From contig NZ_FNSK01000001.1 of the NCBI RefSeq assembly GCF_900105075.1, positions 1,067,001-1,131,000 of the forward strand: a stretch of DNA of 64,000 bases, written 5' to 3'. Position 1 is the first letter of the stretch. Each line of letters opens with the position of its first letter. Of this stretch, positions 9,122 through 17,980 are shown piece after piece. Source of the stretch: Rhodobacter sp. 24-YEA-8. Lineage in GTDB: Bacteria; Pseudomonadota; Alphaproteobacteria; Rhodobacterales; Rhodobacteraceae. The notes beneath the pieces are model-generated. The model saw only the letters and a program-made list of their open reading frames with translations. It searched no databases and was not told the origin of the DNA. Both the position numbers and the translations under genes were made by a program.

Positions 9122-10522
9122 GTGCCGGATACAAGATGGTCTCCTGATCTCAGCGCCTGGGCTGGTCCGAAATATCTCGGGCTCAGCCGCGCGCTTCGCG
9201 ATGCAATACGGAGCGGTGATCTGCCGCCGGGCACACAATTGCCCACGGTTCGCGATCTGGCCTGGCGGCTGTCTCTGACGCCGGGCACTGTGGCCCGTGC
9301 CTATCAGATCTCGACGCAAGAGGGGCTTTTAGAGGCAACTGTCGGCCGCGGCACCTTTGTCGCCTCCAGCCAGCCGCGGCTCGGGCCGACGCAGCCGCTT
9401 TATACCGAACGGTTGCCGATGCGGGTCGGTGCCATCGATATGCGGCCGCCGCAGGTGCCCGAGGTCGGTCAGGCCGAGGCCTTCCAGGAGGCGCTGACCG
9501 CCATGGCCGCCGGCACTGCGCGCGGCTGGACCGATTACACCAGCCAGTCGGGGGAATATGCGCTCCGGACCGAGGTCCTGCGCTGGATGGGCGACCGGAT
9601 CCTTGGCCCGGCGACGGCGGATGACATCATGCTGACCCATGGCGGGCAGAATGCGGTCGGGCTGATCTTCGATTGCTGCCTGCGGGGCGACCGGCCGGTG
9701 GTGGTGCTGGAAGAACTCGCCTATCCGGGCTTCCGCTATGCCGCGCGCTCGGCCCGCGCCGATGTTGTAGCGGTCGAGATCGACGAATATGGCGTCATCC
9801 CCGGGGCGCTGGAGGCGGTCTGCCGCCGGCATGGGCCGCAGGTCCTGTGCCTGACCTCCGAGGCGCAGAATCCGACGACAGGCAGGATGCCGGTGGAACG
9901 TCGGATGCAGATTGCCCGGATCGCCCGCGATTATGATCTGCAGGTGCTTGAGGATGATTGCTATTCCGTCGCGGAAAGCGATCTGCCCACCTTGCGCGCT
10001 CTGGCGCCGGAACGGGTCTGGCTGGTTGGCAGCATCTCGAAAACTGTTTCGGCGGCGATGCGCTTTGGCTTTGTGATCTGCCCGGCAGGGATGGGCGAGG
10101 CGGGGCGGCTCTCGGCGCAATATGGGTTCTTCGCACTGGCGCGACCTGTTTCGGATCTGATGCTGCATCTGTTTCGCTCGGGCGCTGCCGAAGAGATCCG
10201 GGCGAAGGTCCAGGCCGAGTTTGCCCATCGCATCCAGGTCGCCGTCAACCGGCTGGGCGGCTATGATCTTTCCTGGCAGCCCGGCGTGCCCTTTGTCTGG
10301 CTGAACCTGCCGCAGGGCTGGCGCGCCTCGTCCTTTTCGCGGATGGCTGAATCCGAGGGGGTCATGGTGCGCTCGGCCGATGAATATGCGCTGGTGGGCG
10401 GGCGCGCGCCGCATGCGATCCGCCTTGCCATTCCGGGTGCCCTGCCGCTTTGCGATTTCGAGCTGGGCCTTGACCGGCTGGCGGCTTTGCTGGCCAATCC
10501 GCCCGCGGCACTCGCGGTCTGA
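9122..10522 (+). CDS. MocR-type regulator: GntR HTH fused to class I aminotransferase domain
   Basis: 466 residues. Residues 15-85 form a GntR winged helix (LSRALRDAIRSGDLPPGTQL ... TPGTVARAYQ), and residues 110-460 an aminotransferase class I/II fold. Asp in LEDDCYS and Lys307 in SISKTV are the expected PLP-contact residues. MocR proteins use PLP or an adduct as effector rather than catalysing transamination. The start is GTG at 9122, positioned right before conserved sequence. It faces away from the DUF1127 gene, which is a probable target. The bound ligand cannot be predicted. Confidence 0.9.
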   Translation: MPDTRWSPDLSAWAGPKYLGLSRALRDAIRSGDLPPGTQLPTVRDLAWRLSLTPGTVARAYQISTQEGLLEATVGRGTFVASSQPRLGPTQPLYTERLPMRVGAIDMRPPQVPEVGQAEAFQEALTAMAAGTARGWTDYTSQSGEYALRTEVLRWMGDRILGPATADDIMLTHGGQNAVGLIFDCCLRGDRPVVVLEELAYPGFRYAARSARADVVAVEIDEYGVIPGALEAVCRRHGPQVLCLTSEAQNPTTGRMPVERRMQIARIARDYDLQVLEDDCYSVAESDLPTLRALAPERVWLVGSISKTVSAAMRFGFVICPAGMGEAGRLSAQYGFFALARPVSDLMLHLFRSGAAEEIRAKVQAEFAHRIQVAVNRLGGYDLSWQPGVPFVWLNLPQGWRASSFSRMAESEGVMVRSADEYALVGGRAPHAIRLAIPGALPLCDFELGLDRLAALLANPPAALAV

Positions 10523-10663
10523 GACGGCTGGTCTGAGAGGCATCGCCTGGCGCGCGTAAGTGTTGCTCTGCGGACTCGGATCGTGATTTCGGGGGGTTAC
10601 AGGGTTTTCTGCATGTTGACGGCGCGGGCCTGACATTGTCCCATAGGGAAAAGAGCAGCAAAA

Positions 10664-10933
10664 ATGAGATCTCGAATGGGACAGCAGGCCATTTTCCACG
10701 CCCCGCGCGGGTGTTCCGATTTCCTTGGCTGGCGCCGTCGCGGCGATGCGGTTGAGGTGGTTTACGATGACGGGGCAGCCCGTCACATGATCTGGCGCGT
10801 CGAGGCGGGCGAGGGCTTTGAAGAGCAGCTTTCCGATGCGCTTCAGGTCGCGGTGGAACAGCCGCGTATCCTGCGCGCGCTCTATGCCGAGCTGAATAAA
10901 CGCGCCATAGCCGTAGAAATGATCAGAGGCTGA
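10664..10933 (+). CDS. Hypothetical protein, 89 residues
   Basis: An acidic, soluble small protein without a family I recognise (core WRRRGDAVEVVYDDGAARHM). An internal Met at residue 5 is an alternative start. It has no membrane segment or signal peptide. A strong intrinsic terminator lies six bases beyond its stop, which supports a real single-gene transcript. Function unknown. Confidence 0.6.
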   Translation: MRSRMGQQAIFHAPRGCSDFLGWRRRGDAVEVVYDDGAARHMIWRVEAGEGFEEQLSDALQVAVEQPRILRALYAELNKRAIAVEMIRG

Positions 10934-10938
10934 TCAGA

Positions 10939-10973
10939 GCGCCGCCGCCCCCCCGGGCGGCGCAATTTTTTTT
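10939..10973 (+). terminator. Rho-independent terminator
   Basis: An 8-bp perfect stem GCGCCGCC (10939-10946) / GGCGGCGC (10956-10963) with a C-rich loop, followed by AATTTTTTTT. It ends the preceding 89-residue hypothetical gene. Confidence 0.87.
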
Positions 10974-11025
10974 GGCAGCTTCCCTTGCCTTCGCATCTGC
11001 AGACTTGCATGAAAGCCAGAGCGGC

Positions 11026-11048
11026 GTCAGTATTTTGATCAAACTGAC
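11026..11048. promoter_or_regulatory. Nested inverted repeats upstream of the ABC transporter operon
   Basis: GTCAGT (11026-11031) and its complement ACTGAC (11043-11048) flank the palindrome TTTGATCAAA (11034-11043). The element ends 33 bases before the first permease start, a position suitable for an operator. The regulator is unknown. Confidence 0.35.
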
Positions 11049-11081
11049 GTCGGCAAGAATCCGGCAAACCCGGGGGTAAAG

Positions 11082-11948
11082 GTGCAATCAAAATCCTCTG
11101 AAGCACGCACGGGCTGGCTGCTGATTGCGCCCCCGGCAGTGGTGACGTTTCTCTTGCTTGCGGCACCGCTGGCAACGGTTCTGGTCTATTCGGTGCTTAC
11201 CGGCTCGCGCGGCGCGGTCAGCCTGCCGATCACCGGCGAGAACTATCTCCAGGTACTGACACGGCCACAATATCACATCGTGATGCTGCGCTCGCTGAAT
11301 GTCTCGGTGCTGGTGACGCTGGCAACGGTGCTGCTGGCCTATCCGATCGCCTATTTCGTCAGCTTTCATGTGCAGCCGTCGAAAAAGTCGCTCTGGCTGT
11401 TTCTGATCACCATTCCGTTCTGGACCAGCTACATCATCCGTGTAGCACTCTGGCGCACCATTCTGGGCTATGACGGCATTGTCGACAGCTCGCTGATGGG
11501 GCTGGGGATCATGGATACGCAGCTCAATGTGCTGCAATATGGCGTGACCTCGATCATCATCACGCTGGCCCATGCCTATGCGCCTTTCGCGGTGCTGCCG
11601 ATTTTCGTCAGCCTTGAAAAAGTCGACCGCTCGCTGCTCGAAGCCGGGCAGGATCTGGGCGAAAGCAAATGGCGCACCTTCCTGCGCGTGACCCTACCAT
11701 TGTCGATGCCGGGTGTGATCGCGGCAGTGCTGATCGTCTTTATCCCGACCGCCGGCGATTATGTGACGCCGGAACTGATCGGCGCGGGCAAAGTGCCGAT
11801 GGTGTCGAATTTCGTGGAAACACAGCTGCTTAAATCGCGCAACTTTGCGATGGGTTCGGCGCTCGCGGCGAGCGCAATGATTGCGGTGGCGATTATCAGC
11901 GTGGGCTTTCTGCTATTGAACAAGCGCTTTATCGGAGGCCGGAAATGA
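11082..11948 (+). CDS. ABC transporter permease, PotB/spermidine-putrescine type
   Basis: 288 residues with about six membrane helices; the first follows the short hydrophilic N-terminus (GWLLIAPPAVVTFLLLAAPL). The EAA loop that docks to the ATPase reads LLEAGQDLGESKWRTFLRVT (about residues 186-205). The start is GTG at 11082. It is the first gene of a three-gene operon and overlaps the second permease by four bases. Family membership points to polyamine, or possibly another small cation or organic solute, import through the inner membrane. The substrate cannot be fixed without the binding protein, which is not encoded here. Confidence 0.9.
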   Translation: MQSKSSEARTGWLLIAPPAVVTFLLLAAPLATVLVYSVLTGSRGAVSLPITGENYLQVLTRPQYHIVMLRSLNVSVLVTLATVLLAYPIAYFVSFHVQPSKKSLWLFLITIPFWTSYIIRVALWRTILGYDGIVDSSLMGLGIMDTQLNVLQYGVTSIIITLAHAYAPFAVLPIFVSLEKVDRSLLEAGQDLGESKWRTFLRVTLPLSMPGVIAAVLIVFIPTAGDYVTPELIGAGKVPMVSNFVETQLLKSRNFAMGSALAASAMIAVAIISVGFLLLNKRFIGGRK

Positions 11949-12754
11949 CCAAAGCTCCCGGCCTCAGAACCTATGCGATCCTCTATCTCGCCTTTCTCTA
12001 TGGCCCGATCCTGGTGCTGCCGCTCTTTGCCTTCAACAATGCCGCGGTGGTGTCTTTTCCGCTTTCCGGATTCACCACCAAGTGGTTTTCCGAGATGTGG
12101 GCCGATCCGAACCTGTGGAAAGCGCTGAAGAACAGCCTGATCATTGCGCTCTCAGTGGCCACGCTGTCGACCATTCTGGGCCTCTTCGCGGCGCGGTCTT
12201 CGGTGCGCTATCAATGGCCCTTCAAGGCGCCGGTCATGGGCTTTATCATGCTGCCGCTGGTTTTGCCCGAGATGATCGTCGCAATGTCCCTGCTGATCGT
12301 ATTGATGGCGATCGGCATTCCGCTGTCGATCTTCACGGTGATCCTTGGCCATCTGCTGATCTGCACGCCATTCTCGGTCGCGCTGCTGACCTCGGCCTTC
12401 CAGTCGCTGGATCGCTCGCTGGAAGAGGCGGCGCTGGATCTGGGCGAGACCGCCGCCTCGACCTTCCGGCTGATCATCCTGCCTTTGGTGATGCCGGGGA
12501 TACTGTCTTCGTTCCTGATCACCTTCACCATCTCGATCGATGAATTCATCGTCGCGAACTTCCTCGGGTCGGGCCAGCCGATCCTGTCGGTCTATATTTT
12601 CGGCCAGTTCCGTTTCCCCGCGAAAGTGCCCTCGATGCTGGCTCTGGGGACGATCCTGGTCGGCCTCTCCATCTGTCTTCTCGCAATCGCTGAATATTTC
12701 CGTCGCCGCGGTATCGCCAGGACCGGTGGCAAGGATTCCGGAGGCTTCCTGTAA
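11945..12754 (+). CDS. ABC transporter permease, PotC type
   Basis: 269 residues, about six membrane helices, with the EAA loop LEEAALDLGETAASTFRLII (about residues 159-178). It overlaps the upstream permease (ATGA) and shares one base with the downstream ATPase start (TAATG), so the three subunits are translationally coupled. It forms the heterodimeric channel with the PotB-like subunit. Confidence 0.92.
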   Translation: MTKAPGLRTYAILYLAFLYGPILVLPLFAFNNAAVVSFPLSGFTTKWFSEMWADPNLWKALKNSLIIALSVATLSTILGLFAARSSVRYQWPFKAPVMGFIMLPLVLPEMIVAMSLLIVLMAIGIPLSIFTVILGHLLICTPFSVALLTSAFQSLDRSLEEAALDLGETAASTFRLIILPLVMPGILSSFLITFTISIDEFIVANFLGSGQPILSVYIFGQFRFPAKVPSMLALGTILVGLSICLLAIAEYFRRRGIARTGGKDSGGFL

Positions 12755-13854
12755 TGAGCGCTGATAAACGCCCGACCATGATCGAGTTTCGGGATATCCA
12801 GAAATACTACGGCGATTACCACGCGCTGCGGGGCATCAACGGGACGATCCGGGCGGGCGAGTTCTTCTCGCTCCTCGGGCCCTCGGGCTGTGGCAAGACC
12901 ACGCTCCTGCGCACGATTGCCGGCTTTGAAGGCGTCGATTCCGGTGCCGTGCTGATCGATGGCAAGGATATGAGCTCGGTTCCCGCGAACCTGCGGCCGA
13001 CCAATATGGTGTTCCAGAGCTACGCGATCTTCCCGCATATGTCGGTGGCGGAAAACGTGGCTTTCGGGCTGCGCCGCGATCCGCGCAGCAAGGCCGAAAA
13101 GGCTGCGGCCGTGGAAGAGGCGCTGGAGATGGTCGGCCTTAAAGGTTACGGCGGTCGCGCGGCCCATGCACTGTCTGGCGGCCAGCGCCAGCGGGTTGCG
13201 CTGGCGCGCGCGCTGATCCTGAAGCCGAAGGTTCTGCTGCTCGATGAGCCGCTTTCCGCGCTCGACAAGAAGATGCGCGAGCATATGCAGGTGGAACTGA
13301 TCAAGCTGCAGCGCCAGGTCGGGATCACCTTCATCCTCGTGACCCATGACCAGGAAGAGGCGCTGGTGATGTCCGACCGCATCGCGGTGATGTTCGAGGG
13401 CCAGATCGCGCAGCTCGCCGATCCAGAGACCCTTTACCGCCGCCCGAACAGCCGTAAAGTCGCGGATTTTATCGGCACGATGAATTTCATCCCCTGCGAG
13501 ATCCTTGCGGAAACCGGCGGCAGGTTTGAGGTCGAGGCCAAAGGCCTGGGCCGCGTGACGCTCGAAGCCGATCAGGCGCCGGCCCCGACCGGAGAAGGGA
13601 GCCCCGTCGTCGGGCTGCGCCCCGAGACCCTGACCATGCTTTACCCGGGGCAGAGCGCGGATGAGCGGTCGGTCAGGGGCAAGATCGACGAGGTGATCTA
13701 TATCGGCGACATGACCTATTACGATGTGTTTATCGGCGATACGGATGTCGAGGTGCGCCTGTCGATGCGCAACACGCCCGGCCGTCCGGTGCTGGATGTC
13801 GGCACGGAGGTCGAGCTTGCCTGGTCGCCCTCGGCACTTGTGCTCTTCCGCTGA
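12754..13854 (+). CDS. ABC transporter ATP-binding protein, PotA type
   Basis: 366 residues. Walker A GPSGCGKTT (about residues 42-50), Q-loop near VFQSYAIFPH, signature LSGGQRQR and Walker B VLLLDEPLSALD are all intact. The C-terminal 110 residues form the TOBE domain used by polyamine- and iron-type importers for regulation. It energises the two permeases encoded upstream. No solute-binding protein gene precedes or follows; after the stop come a short hairpin (13861-13876) and an inverted repeat, then a convergent TetR gene. Confidence 0.94.
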   Translation: MSADKRPTMIEFRDIQKYYGDYHALRGINGTIRAGEFFSLLGPSGCGKTTLLRTIAGFEGVDSGAVLIDGKDMSSVPANLRPTNMVFQSYAIFPHMSVAENVAFGLRRDPRSKAEKAAAVEEALEMVGLKGYGGRAAHALSGGQRQRVALARALILKPKVLLLDEPLSALDKKMREHMQVELIKLQRQVGITFILVTHDQEEALVMSDRIAVMFEGQIAQLADPETLYRRPNSRKVADFIGTMNFIPCEILAETGGRFEVEAKGLGRVTLEADQAPAPTGEGSPVVGLRPETLTMLYPGQSADERSVRGKIDEVIYIGDMTYYDVFIGDTDVEVRLSMRNTPGRPVLDVGTEVELAWSPSALVLFR

Positions 13855-13890
13855 TCGTTCCCCCGCTTGCGCGGGGGAAGGCCTCCGGCG

Positions 13891-13956
13891 GGGATATTTA
13901 AGAGACAGATGAATACAGAGCCGGGCTTTGCGATTTCATCTGTCTTTAAATATCCC
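13891..13956. repeat. Inverted pair of a short dispersed intergenic element
   Basis: Left arm 13891-13912 and right arm 13936-13956 are complementary except for one extra base; each reads GGGATATTTAA(G)AGACAGATGA. Variants of the same word occur at 47725-47745, and more distantly at 32614-32635 and 39533-39555, always near gene boundaries. Here the pair lies between the convergent potA-like and TetR genes and may work as a bidirectional terminator. Confidence 0.6.
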
Positions 13957-14006
13957 GGGGTGAGAGGCAAAGCCTCGAGGGGCAGGGCCCCTTTCTGCGG
14001 CCAGCC

Positions 14007-14624
14007 CTACCTGTCAGGCGGCAGGATGCCGAGACCGCGCAGATAGATCCCGACCGAGGCCTCGAGCAGGTCTTCGGGCGTATAGGGCAGGCTGCCGCCA
14101 TTGCCGCGCAGGAAGAGCTCTACGATGCCATGACTGGTCGCACGGATATGGGCGGCAACCATCGTGGCCGGCGGGCGCCGGGCGGCGGGGAGCGCGGCGA
14201 GCAGCGCTTCGGCAGCGTTTTCCATGATGCCGCGCGCGCGGGTGGCGATCAGCGCGAGGTCGGGATGGCTGGCCGGTTGTAATCCGCTTTCAAACATCGC
14301 CTGGTAATGGCCGGGATATTTGCGGGCAAAGGCCAGATAGGCGCGCCCGATCGACGCAAACCCTGCCAGCGCTGAAGGGCGGCCCTCATTCCAGGCATAT
14401 TCCAGCAGTGCCGCAAAAATCCCGAAACCCTGATGCGCCACTTCGGCGATCAGGTCGTCGCGGCCGGCGAAATGGCGATAGACCGCTGCCGGGGTCACAT
14501 CCGCAGCTTTGGCAGCCTCGGAAAGGGAAAAGCCCTGCGGGCCATTGGCCGCGATCAGCTCCAGCGCGGCATCGATCAGCGCCTGACGCAGATTGCCATG
14601 GTGATAGCCGCGTTTCGTGCTCAT
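14007..14624 (-). CDS. TetR/AcrR family transcriptional regulator
   Basis: 205 residues. The N-terminal HTH is clear (residues 7-53: IDAALELIAANGPQGFSLSE ... VTPAAVYRHFAGRDDLIAEV), and the rest is a helical ligand-binding domain of the WHG/TetR_C type. It lies 22 bases downstream of the ppk2 stop on the same strand, so it may be read through from ppk2 and metA. It converges on the ABC operon and could regulate it, but nothing in the sequence proves a target. Confidence 0.88.
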   Translation of the reverse strand: MSTKRGYHHGNLRQALIDAALELIAANGPQGFSLSEAAKAADVTPAAVYRHFAGRDDLIAEVAHQGFGIFAALLEYAWNEGRPSALAGFASIGRAYLAFARKYPGHYQAMFESGLQPASHPDLALIATRARGIMENAAEALLAALPAARRPPATMVAAHIRATSHGIVELFLRGNGGSLPYTPEDLLEASVGIYLRGLGILPPDR

Positions 14625-14646
14625 GCCCGGATCCGTAAAGGCGGCA

Positions 14647-15534
14647 TCAGCCGCGCGGCATCCGTTCGGGGCCGCCGCTGATCAGCGGATCGATGGCGCC
14701 GATCACCGTCGCATCCTTGCCCTTGTAATCGACACGGCTCAGCACCTCGCGGATTGCCGCGAGCCTGGCGCGTCGCTTGTCATCCGCCAGGATCACCGTC
14801 CAGGGCGCATGAGAGGAATGGCTCAGGGTCAGCGTCTCGGCTATGGCAGCGGAATAGTCCTCCCATTTCGCGAGACCCTCGATATCAACCTGGGACAGCT
14901 TCCACTGTTTCAGAGGATCCTGCTCGCGCTCGATGAAGCGCCGGAGCTGTTCGGCGCGCCCGACCTCAAGCCAGAGCTTGATCAGGATCACGCCCTCATC
15001 GACCAGCATATGTTCAAACCCGGGAACCTGGCGGAAGAAGGTAGCGCGTTCCGCATCCGAGCAGAAGCCGAAGACCTTTTCGACCACGCCGCGATTATAC
15101 CAGCTGCGGTCGAAAAGTACCATTTCGCCTTTGGCCGGCAGCCAGTCGATATAGCGCTGGAAATACCACTGGCCCTTTTCGCGATCAGACGGCGCGGGCA
15201 GCGCCACGACATTCGCGACGCGCGGGTTCAGGTTTTCGCGGAAACGCGCAATGGTGCCACCCTTGCCGGCGGCGTCGCGCCCCTCGAAGATCACCACGAT
15301 GCGCTTGCCGGTGGCTTTCACATCCGCCTGGAGGCGGACGAGCTGGCGCTGCAACCCTTCCATCGCGGTATCATAGTCTTTGCGCCCCATCTCTTCGGAA
15401 TAGGGAAAGCCGGGGGTCAGGATATCATCCTTGCCGGCTTTCTCGATGGCCTCGCGGATCGCCTTCGGGGCCTCTTTGCGGAAGTAGCGGCTGATCGCGC
15501 CGTCAAAGGGCAGATCGTGGTTTTCTTTTACCAT
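14647..15534 (-). CDS. ppk2: Polyphosphate kinase 2
   Basis: 295 residues. Walker [14 protein letters not shown] (about residues 83-95), the PPK2 signature DRSWYNR (about 155-161) and the lid region with [13 protein letters not shown] are all present. PPK2 enzymes transfer phosphate from inorganic polyphosphate to GDP/ADP (or AMP), or the reverse. The single-domain length and motifs fit class I. It starts 15 bases downstream of metA on the same strand, so both may share a transcript with the upstream ATPase gene. Confidence 0.94.
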   Translation of the reverse strand: MVKENHDLPFDGAISRYFRKEAPKAIREAIEKAGKDDILTPGFPYSEEMGRKDYDTAMEGLQRQLVRLQADVKATGKRIVVIFEGRDAAGKGGTIARFRENLNPRVANVVALPAPSDREKGQWYFQRYIDWLPAKGEMVLFDRSWYNRGVVEKVFGFCSDAERATFFRQVPGFEHMLVDEGVILIKLWLEVGRAEQLRRFIEREQDPLKQWKLSQVDIEGLAKWEDYSAAIAETLTLSHSSHAPWTVILADDKRRARLAAIREVLSRVDYKGKDATVIGAIDPLISGGPERMPRG

Positions 15535-15549
15535 GGCGCATCTCCTCGC

Positions 15550-16467
15550 TCAGCTGCCGATATCGCGCATGTCGAAGGGCGTGTGCTGATAGATCTCGTT
15601 GATCCAGTTACCGTAGAGCAGATGCGCATGGCTGCGCCAGCGGTTGCGTGGCTGCTTTGTCGGATCATTGCCGGGATAGTAATGCGAGGGGATATTGATC
15701 GCGGTGCCATTGGCGATGTCGCGATCATATTCCTGCTTCAGCGTGTCATTCTCATATTCGAAATGGTTGAAGATATAGAGGGCGTTCAGCCCGGAATCTT
15801 CCACGAGACAGGGGCCGGTCTGATCGCTGTCGAGCAGGATCTTCATCCCGTCGACGCCTTCGATATCGTCGCGTTTCATTTCCGTCCAGCGCGAGACCGG
15901 CACGAAACAATCATCCGAAAACCCGCGCAGATAGGGCGAGGCGGGGGCGACGTTTTCATGCAGGAAACAGCCGAAGGCCTTTCTTTCCAGCATATGCTTC
16001 GGCACGCCGTGGAAATGGTTGATCATCGCCATGCCGCCCCAGCAGACGCCGAAGGTGGAATGGACATGGGTCCGGGACCAGTCGAAGACCTCGCGCAGCT
16101 CGTCCCAATAGGTGACCTGATCGAAATCGAGATGTTCGATCGGGGCGCCGGTGATGATCAGCCCGTCGAATTTCTCGTCTCTGACCGCCTCGAAGGGGCG
16201 GTAGAAGGTTTCCATATGTTCGGCGGCGGTATTTTTCGTCTGATGCTCGGTCATCCGGATCAGCGAGAGATCGATCTGCAAAGGCGTGGCACCGATCAGC
16301 CGGGCGAACTGGTTCTCGGTCTGGATCTTTTTCGGCATCAGATTGAGGAGGCCGATTTTCAGCGGCCGGATATCCTGCCTGGCCGCCCGTTCGGGCGACA
16401 TGACCATGACGCCTTCGTCTTGCAGGACGGAATAGGCGGGCAGGGTCTCGGGCAGGGTGATCGGCAT
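15550..16467 (-). CDS. metAA: Homoserine O-acetyltransferase (MetA fold)
   Basis: 305 residues of the MetA class I glutamine amidotransferase-like fold. Catalytic Cys142 lies in [10 protein letters not shown], and the His and Glu partners are in the [11 protein letters not shown] segment. Residue 111 is Glu ([10 protein letters not shown]); work on Bacillus cereus and E. coli MetA links Glu111 to acetyl-CoA and Gly111 to succinyl-CoA, so this enzyme is predicted to make O-acetylhomoserine for methionine synthesis. Only 38 bases separate it from the preceding gene, so there is no room for the SAM riboswitch that often precedes metA in alphaproteobacteria. Confidence 0.94.
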   Translation of the reverse strand: MPITLPETLPAYSVLQDEGVMVMSPERAARQDIRPLKIGLLNLMPKKIQTENQFARLIGATPLQIDLSLIRMTEHQTKNTAAEHMETFYRPFEAVRDEKFDGLIITGAPIEHLDFDQVTYWDELREVFDWSRTHVHSTFGVCWGGMAMINHFHGVPKHMLERKAFGCFLHENVAPASPYLRGFSDDCFVPVSRWTEMKRDDIEGVDGMKILLDSDQTGPCLVEDSGLNALYIFNHFEYENDTLKQEYDRDIANGTAINIPSHYYPGNDPTKQPRNRWRSHAHLLYGNWINEIYQHTPFDMRDIGS

Positions 16468-16505
16468 GGTCTTTCCTTGGTATGATGCCAGCTGGGCGGT
16501 GGTGG

Positions 16506-17387
16506 TCAGGCTACGCTTGCCTTGCGGTCGATCGCGCGGGCGATCATCGCGTCAAATTCATCCGGGCCGGTGACTTCAGCGACCTCTTCGGCGGTGACCG
16601 TGACACCCCATTCGGCCATGGCGGCATAGCGCGGCTGGCGATGGGCGAGGGCCTTCGCATAGGTCCAGCGCACGAAATGGTCCGGGTCGCAGCTGTCTTC
16701 GCTGACTTTGTATTCGGCGCGGTATTCCTCCCACATGCGGGTGAGGAAGTCGGGCTGATAATACATCGGTTTCGGGGCGCGGTCAAAGCGGCGGACGAGT
16801 TCCTCGGTATGGGCATCAGAGCCCCTGATCCAGACCATCAGGAGCGTCTGGCTGAGCTGCGTCATCACCGGGTCTGTTTCATCCCAGGGGTTCACCACTT
16901 CGCAGATCGAGCCGGAGGTGTCGCAGATGAAATTCCGGTAACCATAGAGGTCATTTGCGCGGGCGATGAAGGGTCTTGTGTCCAGCGTTGCCGCAATTTC
17001 GGCGCCACGATGCTGGTCCTGGCGCAGCATATATTCAGCAAAGGGCAAGCCGCCTTTTGCTGCATCCCCCGGCTTGCCGAGATAGGTCGAAAGCGGCGCC
17101 AGATTGTTGAAGGTGATGTTCGAGGCGATGAAGACGGAATCCGACATCAGGAGTTCCCGCAGGAGCGGGACCTTCATGGCTTCGCGTTTGAAATTGTCTG
17201 CGATATATTCACCCATATAGCGGGTGCCGATGCGGTAATCGACCGAGTAATGGAACCAGCCGCCCTGATCGGCCGGGGCCGCGCGCAGCATGTTCGACAG
17301 ATATGTCTTGCCCAGACCCGACATGCCGAACAGGAGAACCTGCTTGTTCGGGGCCTGAAGATAAGCCGCGCCGGATGGGTAAAGCAT
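16506..17387 (-). CDS. P-loop ATPase of unknown role, upstream of metA
   Basis: 293 residues from ATG 17387, chosen because AGAGG lies six bases upstream; a longer frame has a Pro/Arg-rich leader typical of non-coding DNA. A Walker A motif is visible near the N-terminus ([17 protein letters not shown], residues 18-34) and a possible Walker B/sensor in [12 protein letters not shown]. It resembles small nucleotide kinases or AAA-like ATPases but I do not recognise a named family. It is followed after 38 bases by metA and ppk2 in the same orientation, suggesting a shared transcript. Confidence 0.72.
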   Translation of the reverse strand: MLYPSGAAYLQAPNKQVLLFGMSGLGKTYLSNMLRAAPADQGGWFHYSVDYRIGTRYMGEYIADNFKREAMKVPLLRELLMSDSVFIASNITFNNLAPLSTYLGKPGDAAKGGLPFAEYMLRQDQHRGAEIAATLDTRPFIARANDLYGYRNFICDTSGSICEVVNPWDETDPVMTQLSQTLLMVWIRGSDAHTEELVRRFDRAPKPMYYQPDFLTRMWEEYRAEYKVSEDSCDPDHFVRWTYAKALAHRQPRYAAMAEWGVTVTAEEVAEVTGPDEFDAMIARAIDRKASVA

Positions 17388-17980
17388 GTCGGACCTCTTT
17401 GCTCGGATCCGGTCTGAGATAATCCCGCGCGGCGGGGCACGCAATGGCAAAGGGCGGGGCGGCGTGAGGCGCTTGGGCGAGGGGCCGTTCGGAGGGACCC
17501 GCCATTGCGCTGGCCATCGAGGCCAGCGCAAAGGCTGCTGCCGCCTGCTTCCTGGGGCGGCGGAGGCAGATGGCAGGCCGCCACACATATGGCCAGGTAT
17601 TCCCGCCGGTTCGATGGCAAAGCGACTTCAACATGCTTGAGTTCCGGCCTGCGTCAGGATCCGGGCCTCGGGGCATTTCCGGTCTTCGGGGGCCAGTTGA
17701 GAAATGCCTGCAGGTCCGGCACGATTTTCGGGCCCTGCTTCCGGCGCACCAGGGCAGGCACCCCGAGGCCGTTTCGGATATTGGTTGGGTTTTCCCCTTC
17801 TTTGGGCAGGATCTGGCGCTTTTCAGGCTCTGAGTTGCTCCTGTTGATCGGGTTGCGTAACTTCGCAGTGCAGTGAGCAGATCGTTGTGGGCGGGTGCCG
17901 GCTGTAAAAATTTCATCCGGTTGCGGACATGAGCGCGTGGCTGCGATCCGGCGTCCCATGCATGCAGGCAAGCGACGTCA
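17388..17980. other. Intergenic stretch holding a LysR fragment
   Basis: Apart from the LysR C-terminal fragment at 17654-17791 I see no gene. The first 250 bases must contain the promoter for the ATPase-metA-ppk2 genes. Frames here are G/R/P-rich shadows. Confidence 0.35.
17654..17791 (-). pseudogene. LysR regulator C-terminal fragment
   Basis: The frame reads NPTNIRNGLGVPALVRRKQG then LQAFLNWPPKTGN and matches the last 45 residues of the intact LysR protein at 24233-25129 (KFTNVRNGLEVPVLFRRKRG, LRSFLDWIPKTRN) at about 60% identity. Nothing of the DNA-binding or co-inducer domains remains upstream. It is a relic of a paralogous or transferred regulator, not a recent duplication, given the divergence. 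Confidence 0.65.

Noticed and set aside
9329..10786. A 485-codon minus-strand frame opposite the MocR gene
   Set aside because: Antisense shadow; the plus-strand MocR domains are unambiguous.
14617..16485. A 622-codon open frame on the plus strand opposite ppk2 and metA
   Set aside because: It is a shadow produced by GC-biased codon use of two well-identified genes on the other strand.
16468..16505. SAM riboswitch in front of metA
   Set aside because: Only 38 bases separate metA from the upstream gene, too short for a SAM-II aptamer.
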